NCBI GenBank assembly: GCA_030619435.1 | Contig: JAUXBI010000109.1 | Coordinates: forward strand, 1 to 6,042 | Length of the DNA: 6,042 nt | From: Syntrophaceae bacterium | GTDB taxonomy: Bacteria > Desulfobacterota > Syntrophia > Syntrophales > UBA2210 | Direction of reading: 5' to 3' | Shown: positions 1 through 6,042 of the stretch, one piece after another | How the letters are laid out: every line of letters starts with the position of its first letter | Position numbering within the stretch: position 1 is the stretch's first letter | Program-made: the position numbers and the translations under genes | Notes under the pieces: generated by a model | The model's input: the letters and a program-made list of their open reading frames with translations, nothing else | What the model was told of the DNA's origin: nothing | Database searches by the model: none

Positions 1-145
1 CCAGTTGATCTTGATATTCAGAAAGAGTAAGCTTGTAATCATTTATCTTCACCAGTGTTTTTCCCTCTTTTGTTTGATCCTGGGAACAGGAAAAAAGGTA
101 CATGGATAAAATGAACAGAAGCAAATAAAAAAAGCCCTTTTTCAT
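1..145 (-). CDS. Partial lipoprotein, N-terminus only; possibly a SurA/PpiC-like chaperone
   Basis: Only the first 48 codons are in the window; the gene continues past the left edge. The ATG at 145 is preceded by a strong ribosome binding site (AAGGAGG, 154-160) 8 bases upstream. The protein starts MKKG, has a hydrophobic stretch at residues 5-19, and then a lipobox-like LFSC with the lipid-accepting Cys at residue 20 (Phe at -2 is slightly unusual). This predicts export by Sec and processing by signal peptidase II. Ser at +2 would, by the E. coli rule, favour the outer membrane. The mature start, LVKINDYKLTLSEYQDQL (residues 31-48), resembles the 'VNG..IT..EF...L' opening of SurA/PpiC/PrsA-type periplasmic peptidyl-prolyl isomerases. 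The lipoprotein call is fairly secure. The chaperone assignment is inference from this short stretch, since no catalytic domain is visible. Confidence 0.7.
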   Translation of the reverse strand, partial: MKKGFFYLLLFILSMYLFSCSQDQTKEGKTLVKINDYKLTLSEYQDQL

Positions 146-192
146 GACAGGTTCCTCCTTACTTGAATACGAGCAGCTTGTCTTCCGAAAAA

Positions 193-235
193 ACTATTAC
201 TGATAGTATCCTTAAGCTTTCCTTTTGAGGAAAGC
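193..235 (-). other. Two small inverted repeats in the lipoprotein gene leader
   Basis: A perfect 7-base inverted repeat (GCTTTCC 216-222, GGAAAGC 229-235, 6-base loop) and a 5-base one (ACTAT 193-197, ATAGT 203-207) lie between the candidate promoter and the ribosome binding site. They would form adjacent hairpins in the untranslated leader. Neither has a clear U-tract on the minus strand, so they do not look like terminators. Function unknown. Confidence 0.35.
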
Positions 236-280
236 ATTTTGTTACTATGTGTCTGAATGCTGGTTCAGAAAAGAGAATGT

Positions 281-310
281 ATGATATCACAACTTTATCT
301 ACTGGTGCAA
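281..310 (-). promoter_or_regulatory. Candidate extended -10 promoter for the lipoprotein gene
   Basis: On the minus strand a TATCAT hexamer (281-286) matches the sigma-70 -10 consensus at five of six bases. It is preceded by TGA (287-289), giving the TGn of an extended -10. A weak -35-like TTGCAC lies at 305-310 with an 18-base spacer. Transcription would start near 275 and leave a leader of about 130 bases before the ATG at 145. This is a by-eye match only. Confidence 0.35.
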
Positions 311-377
311 GGAAAGTTCCGTTCCCATAAATTTGATATTGAGAGGTAAATATATGTGTTGGTCCTTGCCGGCCAAG

Positions 378-412
378 AAAAAAGCAGGGTTCTTTGAAAA
401 CCCTGCTTTTTT
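378..412 (-). terminator. Bidirectional Rho-independent terminator
   Basis: A perfect 8-bp stem (GCAGGGTT 384-391 with AACCCTGC 399-406, 7-base loop) is flanked by six A (378-383) and six T (407-412), so it has a U-tract in either direction. It lies about 25 bases beyond the stop codon of the lysine-rich protein gene and most likely ends that minus-strand transcript. No plus-strand gene points at it in this window. It insulates that gene from the downstream lipoprotein gene. Confidence 0.9.
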
Positions 413-436
413 GAACTTAATTGGATTGTCGTGATT

Positions 437-811
437 TTAGCCCTGGCCCATATCTTTTGCCTGTTTCTTTTCCTTCTTTTTCTCCATCTTCTTTCCCAGT
501 TTCTGCTGGCGTTTGCTCGTCTCAGGAGTTTCTTCTTCCTCCTTTGTTTTCTTGACTTTCGCCTTGGTGGCAGCAAGTACCTTCTTGGCCTTGATCCTTG
601 CCATCTCTTCTATTTTCTTCTCTTTCTTGTCTATAACGACAAGCCTTGCACTAATTTTCCTTATCTCGGCCCTTATCTTTCTGATAGAGACATCCTTAGC
701 TATCTTTTTCGGTTCGAGACCACTTTCCTTCAGAACATCCAGACGACGGCTCAACACACCCTCCCAGTAAGTCTTCTGGGCATCCCTTGCAATTTTATCT
801 TTAGAAGCCAT
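437..811 (-). CDS. Lysine-rich 124-residue protein of unknown function
   Basis: The ATG at 811 follows a good ribosome binding site (GGGAGGA, 816-822), and the gene ends in TAA just before a strong terminator, so it looks genuine. By count, 31 of 124 residues are Lys. The N-terminal half (about 1-75) has a mixed, probably helical composition including the stretch DAQKTYWEGVL (10-20), RR at 22-23 and a GLEPKKIAKD segment (31-40). The C-terminal half (about 75-120) is low-complexity, with runs of Lys, Glu and Ala that suggest a disordered or coiled-coil tail. There is no signal peptide, membrane segment or recognisable catalytic motif. The charge would suit nucleic-acid or ribosome association, but that is inference. 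I recall similar proteins annotated only as hypothetical in deltaproteobacteria, which I could not check here. It probably has its own short transcript between two terminators. Confidence 0.8.
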   Translation of the reverse strand: MASKDKIARDAQKTYWEGVLSRRLDVLKESGLEPKKIAKDVSIRKIRAEIRKISARLVVIDKKEKKIEEMARIKAKKVLAATKAKVKKTKEEEETPETSKRQQKLGKKMEKKKEKKQAKDMGQG

Positions 812-882
812 TATTTCCTCCCTGTTTTAGTCTTTATCCAGTGTTGTGATCAAAAAATTCCTCTACAAAAGCCCTCCAAACA

Positions 883-922
883 AATAGTCAAGGGGTTAAG
901 CCAAGTTAACCCCCTGACTATT
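883..922 (-). terminator. Terminator of the serS-tRNA transcript
   Basis: Two 17-base arms (883-899 and 906-922) with a 6-base loop pair along their whole length on the minus-strand RNA, with a single G-U pair at the one mismatch. The RNA then reads UAUUUGUUUGG, an imperfect U-tract. The stem begins one base after the encoded CCA of tRNA-Arg, so it would end the tRNA operon and may also mark the point for 3' trimming. Confidence 0.8.
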
Positions 923-923
923 A

Positions 924-1000
924 TGGTACGCCCAGAAGGATTCGAACCTTCGACCTTCGGATTCGTAGTCCGACGCTCTATCCAGCTGAGCCATGGGCGC
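924..1000 (-). tRNA. tRNA-Arg (anticodon ACG)
   Basis: This 77-base gene folds as a full cloverleaf and includes an encoded CCA end (924-926). The acceptor stem GCGCCCA pairs with TGGGCGT, with a G-U at the first pair. The anticodon stem TCGGA/TCCGA encloses the loop CTACGAA, giving anticodon ACG (964-966). The T arm carries the usual GGTTCGAATCC. A34 is expected to be edited to inosine by TadA so that it reads CGU, CGC and CGA. It is the last tRNA of the serS transcript, 12 bases after tRNA-Ser(GCU). Confidence 0.97.
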
Positions 1001-1012
1001 ACAGAACAAATA

Positions 1013-1106
<94 letters not shown>

Positions 1107-1127
1107 GCTTCTGAATCTGATTTTATA

Positions 1128-1213
1128 TGGCGGAGGGAGCAGGATTCGAACCCGCGAACCTTTCGGTTAACGGTTTTCAAGACCGCCGCCTTCGACCTCT
1201 CGGCCATCCCTCC
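1128..1213 (-). tRNA. tRNA-Ser (anticodon UGA)
   Basis: This is an 86-base class II tRNA with an encoded CCA (1128-1130). The acceptor stem GGAGGGA pairs with TCCCTCC and is followed by G73. The anticodon loop CTTGAAA gives UGA (1177-1179), which reads UCA and, with modification, other UCN codons. A variable arm of about 14 bases forms a hairpin (AACC, GAAA, GGTT). It starts 22 bases after the serS stop codon with no terminator between, so co-transcription with serS is likely. Confidence 0.97.
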
Positions 1214-1235
1214 GATTTTACGCTAATTATTTATT

Positions 1236-2516
1236 TTACTTATTCCGAACTATTCTGTCAACCCCGTTCATATAAGGCCTCAGCTCTTCAGGAACAATCA
1301 CACTTCCGTCCTTCTGCTGGTAGTTTTCCAGTATCGCCACCACTGTTCGCCCTATGGCGAGGCCTGAACCGTTGAGTGTATGGACATACTCAACCTTTGA
1401 ATTTTCCTCGCGGCGAAATCTGATATTTGCCCTGCGTGCCTGAAAAGTTTCAAAGTTGCTGCAGGAGGATATTTCTCTGTACGCGTTCTGTCCGGGTAGC
1501 CACGCTTCCAAATCATACGTCTTAGCGGAGGAAAACCCCAGATCGCCCGTACACAGGTCGACGATCCGGAAGTGGATGCCGAGCCTCTTCAAAACCTCCT
1601 CGGCATTGGCTGTCAATTTTTCCAGTTCATCGTACGATTCTTCCGGCCTGGTGAATTTGACCATCTCCACCTTGTTGAACTGGTGCTGTCTTATCAGCCC
1701 TCTCGTGTCCTTTCCATAAGAACCCGCCTCCGCGCGAAAGCATGCGGAATAAGCGACATAAGCAACAGGAAGATCCTTTTCATCCAGTATCTCATCCCTG
1801 TGTATATTGGTGACAGGCACCTCCGCCGTGGGAATGAGATAATAGTCCGTACCTTCTATTTTAAAGAGATCCTCCTCGAACTTGGGAAGCTGTCCTGTAC
1901 TCGTCATGCTTTCACTGTTCACCATGAATGGAGTCAATATTTCTGTGTAACCATGCTCCATTGTGTGGAGATCAAGCATAAAGTTTATCAGTGCCCTTTC
2001 CAGCCGGGCCCCGGCACCTCGATAAACGGTAAACCGCGCACCGGCTATCTTGGCTCCGGCGGCAAAGTCCAGTATATTCAGCTCTTCGCCTATATCCCAG
2101 TGGGGTTTGGGTTCAAAATCAAACTGTGGTTTTTCTCCCCACTTTCTTACCACAGGATTGTCTTCGTCCCCTGTTCCACGGACAACCGACTCGTGAGGTA
2201 TGTTGGGCATGGTCATTGTCAGGCCGTGAAGCAACCTTTCGGTTTCTTTAAGTGCTTCGTCCAGTTCCTTTATTCTGGAGGATACACTGCCCATCTTCGC
2301 GATAAGATCGGACGCGTCCTCTCCGTTCTGCTTCCTTGCGCCTATCTCCTTCGAAACGCTGTTTCTGTCACTTCTCAGAGTCTCCACTTCTTGAAGAATG
2401 TCTCTCCTCTTTCGATCCATCGTGGAGAACTGATCCAGATCAATGGCATCCCCTCTCTCCTTCAGCTTTGCCCTGACAAGATCAATGTTTTCTCTTATAA
2501 ACTTTATATCCAGCAT
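1236..2516 (-). CDS. serS: Seryl-tRNA synthetase
   Basis: SerRS charges tRNA-Ser with serine using ATP (EC 6.1.1.11), as a cytoplasmic homodimer of class II. The 426-residue length is close to the E. coli enzyme (430). Residues 1-105 form the N-terminal arm, with the long charged antiparallel coiled coil at about 28-100 that binds the tRNA variable arm. The catalytic core follows: [12 protein letters not shown] (207-218), the TAE serine-binding loop (230-232), motif 2 around [17 protein letters not shown] (258-274), [15 protein letters not shown] (348-362) and motif 3 around [20 protein letters not shown] (381-400) with its invariant Arg at 390. The ATG at 2516 gives the canonical [10 protein letters not shown] start. 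Its ribosome binding site is weak (only AGTGAAG upstream). Both serine tRNAs visible here follow it directly, consistent with one transcript for enzyme and substrate. No T-box is seen in the short leader. Confidence 0.98.
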   Translation of the reverse strand: MLDIKFIRENIDLVRAKLKERGDAIDLDQFSTMDRKRRDILQEVETLRSDRNSVSKEIGARKQNGEDASDLIAKMGSVSSRIKELDEALKETERLLHGLTMTMPNIPHESVVRGTGDEDNPVVRKWGEKPQFDFEPKPHWDIGEELNILDFAAGAKIAGARFTVYRGAGARLERALINFMLDLHTMEHGYTEILTPFMVNSESMTSTGQLPKFEEDLFKIEGTDYYLIPTAEVPVTNIHRDEILDEKDLPVAYVAYSACFRAEAGSYGKDTRGLIRQHQFNKVEMVKFTRPEESYDELEKLTANAEEVLKRLGIHFRIVDLCTGDLGFSSAKTYDLEAWLPGQNAYREISSCSNFETFQARRANIRFRREENSKVEYVHTLNGSGLAIGRTVVAILENYQQKDGSVIVPEELRPYMNGVDRIVRNK

Positions 2517-2546
2517 ATCTTCACTTTTTCTGTCTGCATTTTATCT

Positions 2547-2552
2547 ACTATA
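2547..2552 (-). promoter_or_regulatory. Possible -10 element for serS
   Basis: TATAGT on the minus strand (five of six to consensus) lies about 30 bases upstream of the serS start. No good -35 stands at the right distance: the TTGACT at 2587-2592 is too far upstream for a standard spacer. Low-confidence guess. Confidence 0.25.
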
Positions 2553-2712
2553 AAGTGGGCATTCCACTAACATTTTGACCATTTTAAGTCAATATAAAAT
2601 CCCGTTCGCGCGCAAAAGCTGTTGCAATAATCCGCCTATTGTACTATCTGGGGACACGATCAGATATGGAATGACAAACTTGAGTGATTCTGTTTTTTTA
2701 CGACTGCATTAA

Positions 2713-3828
<1,116 letters not shown>

Positions 3829-4317
3829 TTATCTTCCAATCTTTACTTTCCTTATATAATCCACCAAGCCTCCCGCGTCGATCAGCTCCGCCATAAAATC
3901 GGGTATGGGCCTGGCCGAAAACACCTGGCCTTTCCCTTCAATCCTTCCGGCGGCAAGATCGATGACGGCATTTTCACCATCGGACAGGGCCTTAGAAGCC
4001 TCTACCGACTCCAGAAGGGGCAGGCCGATATTGAAGGCATTTCTGTAGAAAATCCTGGCAAAGCTCTCAGCAACAATCGCCCTGATACCCGCCGCCTTTA
4101 TCGCTATGGGTGCGTGTTCACGTGAAGATCCACATCCGAAGTTCTTCCCCGCTACCAGGATGTCACCGGCCGAAACTGCTCCCGCGAAATCCGGTCTGAT
4201 ATCGGCAAAACAGTTTTTTGCCAGTTCAGACTCAGCAGACACATTCAGATATCTTGCGGGAATGATAACGTCGGTGTCAACATCATTGCCAAATTTCCAT
4301 ATTTTTCCCTGTATCAT
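3829..4317 (-). CDS. leuD: 3-isopropylmalate dehydratase small subunit (type 2)
   Basis: LeuD forms the swivel domain that completes the LeuC active site in the isomerisation of 2- to 3-isopropylmalate (EC 4.2.1.33). From the chosen start the protein has 162 residues, typical of the short archaeal/type 2 LeuD rather than the roughly 200-residue enterobacterial form. Landmarks are KIWKFGNDVDTDVIIPARYL (5-24), the GCGSSREHAP swivel loop (61-70) and AESFARIFYRNAFNIGLP (83-100). I chose the ATG at 4317 because a TGGAG lies 6 bases upstream. Alternatives are the ATG at 4320, the ATG at 4329 and a TTG at 4335 that adds six residues with no good ribosome binding site. The gene starts 30 bases after leuC, so translation from the same mRNA is expected. 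A related homoaconitase-type function is possible, but the leu neighbours argue for LeuD. Confidence 0.94.
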   Translation of the reverse strand: MIQGKIWKFGNDVDTDVIIPARYLNVSAESELAKNCFADIRPDFAGAVSAGDILVAGKNFGCGSSREHAPIAIKAAGIRAIVAESFARIFYRNAFNIGLPLLESVEASKALSDGENAVIDLAAGRIEGKGQVFSARPIPDFMAELIDAGGLVDYIRKVKIGR

Positions 4318-4323
4318 CATTTT

Positions 4324-4328
4324 CTCCA
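4324..4328 (-). promoter_or_regulatory. Ribosome binding site deciding the leuD start
   Basis: TGGAG lies 6 bases before the ATG at 4317 and only 3 before the ATG at 4320. It lies inside the extra codons that an upstream start would add, which argues against the TTG at 4335. Confidence 0.6.
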
Positions 4329-4347
4329 TTTCCAAAAATTCTTTTCT

Positions 4348-5607
4348 TTATAGTTGATCGGGTCCGCCAACTCTTCCCAGAACCGCGGATGCCGCTGCAA
4401 CAAAGGGATTGGCGAGATAGACTTCGCTCTCCGGATGTCCCATTCTCCCTACAAAATTACGATTTGTCGTGGCCACAGCCCTTTCACCAGACGCGAGGAC
4501 ACCCATATGTCCTCCGAGACATGGTCCGCAAGAAGGCGGGCCGATAACAGCCCCGGCGTCCAGAAATGTCTCCAGAATACCCTCCCGCATCGCCAGTTTG
4601 TATATCAGCGGAGATCCGGGCATGATTATCAGTCTCAGCCCCGGAGAAACTTTTCTTCCCTTCAGAATGCTTGCCGCGTCACGGAGATCTTCCAGCCAGC
4701 CATTCGTGCAGGAACCTATAACCACTTGATCAATCAGAACATTTCCTACTTCCGAAACCGGACGCACATTCGATGGAAGGTGAGGAAATGCGACCTGCGG
4801 CTCTATACCGCTCACATCGATATCGATCACCCGTTCGTAGTCGGCGTCAGGATCACTCCTGAATATATCGGGTTTTAAAGATGTTCTTCCGGCAACATAG
4901 GCAAGCGTTGTCTCATCAAGTTCCATGATACCGTTTTTCCCCCCGGCTTCTATAGCCATATTCGACATCGTGAATCTCTGATACATGGGAAGTCTGCTGA
5001 TTACCCCGCCGGTAAATTCCATGGCACAATAGAGGGCTCCTTCCACCCCCAGAAGACCAATAGTGTGCAATATCAGATCTTTTCCTCCGACATGGGGTTG
5101 AAGAGAGCCTTCATATCTCAAAAGGATGGTCGGCGGGACTTTGAGCCATATCTCGCCGGTGGCCATTACCGCTCCGAGATCAGTGCTTCCAACGCCGGTG
5201 GAAAACGCACCCAGGGCGCCATAGGTGCAGGTATGACTGTCGGCTCCGATAATGAGCTGCCCCGGAAGCACAAGTCCCTTTTCGGGGAGTATTACATGTT
5301 CTATACCGGACTCGCCTCCCTCAAAGTAATTCTTCAGACCCTGCTGCCGGGCAAACTCGCGCACAATTTTGACCTGCTCAGCTGAGGCAATATCCTTGTT
5401 GGGAACAAAGTGATCCGCCACCAGGGTTACCTTGTCAGTGTCAAAGACCTTCTCCACACCTATTTCTCTGAACACTTTTATGGCGAGGGGCGCCGTCACG
5501 TCATTCGCGAGGGCCATATCAACCTTTGCCTCTATCAGATCTCCGGGTGAAACATGGTCCCGCCCGGCATGAACAGCCAGGATCTTCTCTGTAATGGTCA
5601 TTGACAT
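4348..5607 (-). CDS. leuC: 3-isopropylmalate dehydratase large subunit (type 2)
   Basis: LeuC carries the [4Fe-4S] cluster of isopropylmalate isomerase and works as a complex with LeuD. At 419 residues it matches the type 2 (archaeal/thermophile-like, HacA-related) large subunit rather than the roughly 466-residue enterobacterial LeuC. The cluster cysteines are visible at C300 (GSCTNG) and C360/C363 (GPPSCGPCLGGH). Other aconitase-family signatures are ADHFVPN (64-70), IIGADSHTCTYGALGAFSTG (119-138) and AMEFTGGVI (195-203). The ATG at 5607 has an AGGAG 9 bases upstream; an in-frame ATG at 5601 is less well placed. It lies 81 bases downstream of leuA and 30 bases upstream of leuD, in one likely operon. 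The isomerase and homoaconitase subfamilies are hard to separate by sequence, and context favours leucine synthesis. Confidence 0.95.
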   Translation of the reverse strand: MSMTITEKILAVHAGRDHVSPGDLIEAKVDMALANDVTAPLAIKVFREIGVEKVFDTDKVTLVADHFVPNKDIASAEQVKIVREFARQQGLKNYFEGGESGIEHVILPEKGLVLPGQLIIGADSHTCTYGALGAFSTGVGSTDLGAVMATGEIWLKVPPTILLRYEGSLQPHVGGKDLILHTIGLLGVEGALYCAMEFTGGVISRLPMYQRFTMSNMAIEAGGKNGIMELDETTLAYVAGRTSLKPDIFRSDPDADYERVIDIDVSGIEPQVAFPHLPSNVRPVSEVGNVLIDQVVIGSCTNGWLEDLRDAASILKGRKVSPGLRLIIMPGSPLIYKLAMREGILETFLDAGAVIGPPSCGPCLGGHMGVLASGERAVATTNRNFVGRMGHPESEVYLANPFVAAASAVLGRVGGPDQL

Positions 5608-5616
5608 ATTCGTTAT

Positions 5617-5621
5617 CTCCT
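5617..5621 (-). promoter_or_regulatory. leuC ribosome binding site
   Basis: AGGAG stands 9 bases before the ATG at 5607 and 15 before the in-frame ATG at 5601, so it supports the upstream start. Confidence 0.75.
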
Positions 5622-5638
5622 GTGTTTCTTGAGGACAT

Positions 5639-5674
5639 GACCCGATCTGGTCCCGACATGTCGGGATCGGGGTC
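5639..5674. repeat. Nested GC-rich palindrome between leuA and leuC
   Basis: A perfect 14-base palindrome, CCCGACATGTCGGG (5652-5665), is bracketed by outer arms GACCCGAT (5639-5646) and ATCGGGGTC (5666-5674) that pair except for one extra G. Five unpaired bases (5647-5651) lie on one side. No U-tract follows on the minus strand, so it is not an ordinary terminator. It could be a dispersed intergenic hairpin repeat, an operator, or an mRNA-stabilising stem between leuA and leuC. Confidence 0.75.
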
Positions 5675-5688
5675 GTGTTCCCAGATAG

Positions 5689-6042
5689 CTATTTTGTATC
5701 ATCACGCGTCTGAAAAGACTCGATCCTGTTCAGCGCGTTTATATACGCCTTTGCCGACGCGACAAGGACATCGGAATCTGAACCCCTCCCTGAAACAATA
5801 CGTTCCCCGTATCTAAGCTGAACGGTAACTACTCCCTGCGCGTCAGTACCCTCCGTTATCGCATGCACCAGATATTTGACGAGTGTATACTCTGCGCCTG
5901 TAATCTTTTTGATGGTGGCGAAGGTGGCATCAATCGGCCCAACGCCGAAATAGGCTTCCTGCGCAATTTCACCGTTTATTTCCATCTGAACGGTCGCGGT
6001 CGGAATTGCCGCGTTTCCGCTCACTACACTAAGATACAGAAG
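5689..6042 (-). CDS. leuA: 2-isopropylmalate synthase, C-terminal part
   Basis: The last 117 codons of leuA are present; the reading frame stays open to the right edge, so the catalytic TIM barrel lies outside the window. The visible part is the C-terminal allosteric domain where leucine binds to inhibit the enzyme. It opens with LLYLSVVSGNAAIPTATVQM, continues through GPIDATFATIKKITG, and ends with GRGSDSDVLVASAKAYINAL, all typical of this domain. LeuA condenses 2-oxoisovalerate with acetyl-CoA (EC 2.3.3.13), the committed leucine step. Citramalate synthase and homocitrate synthase relatives can share this domain, but the adjacent leuC and leuD favour LeuA. The intact domain suggests feedback control by leucine is retained. 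Confidence 0.93.
   Translation of the reverse strand, partial: LLYLSVVSGNAAIPTATVQMEINGEIAQEAYFGVGPIDATFATIKKITGAEYTLVKYLVHAITEGTDAQGVVTVQLRYGERIVSGRGSDSDVLVASAKAYINALNRIESFQTRDDTK

Noticed and set aside
354..434. A possible 26-codon plus-strand peptide beginning after GAGAGG
   Set aside because: It lies across the terminator hairpin and has no other support.
295..576. A 93-codon, Arg/Lys-rich open frame on the minus strand
   Set aside because: It is an alternative frame of the lysine-rich gene that reads on through the terminator; it has no convincing ribosome binding site.
1572..2570. A 332-codon open frame on the plus strand
   Set aside because: It is fully antisense to serS, which has all family motifs; the antisense product has no recognisable domain.
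2517..2640. T-box leader upstream of serS
   Set aside because: The gap is short, and I see neither the conserved T-box core nor a terminator/antiterminator pair.
4354..5385. Several plus-strand open frames opposite leuC
   Set aside because: leuC on the minus strand is complete and unambiguous; these are shadows.
5639..5674. Rho-independent terminator between leuA and leuC
   Set aside because: The hairpin is stable but no U-tract follows on the minus strand, and leuC has no evident promoter of its own.

Overview
The window looks like ordinary chromosomal housekeeping DNA from a Gram-negative-type bacterium. The LeuC/LeuD subunits are of the short, separate-subunit 'type 2' kind, a lipoprotein gene begins at the left edge, and a lysine-rich protein resembles ones I recall from deltaproteobacteria. 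I therefore lean towards the Desulfobacterota (former Deltaproteobacteria), but this is inference from gene style, not a database match. No mobile element, CRISPR array or obvious defence system is visible.

Left part (1-1213, everything on the minus strand). A truncated lipoprotein gene runs off the left edge (1-145). Its N-terminus after the lipid-modified Cys resembles SurA/PpiC-type chaperones. Upstream of it lie a possible extended -10 promoter, a leader with small hairpins, and a strong bidirectional terminator (378-412). That terminator closes a small gene for a lysine-rich 124-residue protein of unknown function (437-811). Next comes a long terminator hairpin (883-922), then three tRNA genes: Arg(ACG), Ser(GCU) and Ser(UGA), listed left to right. 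In transcription order this is serS, tRNA-Ser(UGA), tRNA-Ser(GCU), tRNA-Arg(ACG), terminator. Seryl-tRNA synthetase thus appears to share a transcript with two of its own substrates.

Centre (2517-2745). A 229-base gap without genes separates divergent serS (leftward) and leuB (rightward). It holds small inverted repeats and only weak promoter-like hexamers.

Right part (2746-6042). This holds leucine biosynthesis: leuB (3-isopropylmalate dehydrogenase) on the plus strand, and leuD, leuC and the 3' end of leuA on the minus strand. LeuA makes 2-isopropylmalate, LeuC and LeuD together isomerise it to 3-isopropylmalate, and LeuB oxidises that to the 2-oxoisocaproate precursor. The notable point is the layout. 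leuB is not the last gene of a leuA-C-D-B string; it points the other way, tail to tail with leuD, and the two stop codons abut with no base between them. A GC-rich nested palindrome lies between leuA and leuC.

I found no convincing undescribed system. The points most worth a second look are the inverted leuB, the leuA-leuC palindrome, the lysine-rich small protein and the serS-tRNA transcript.
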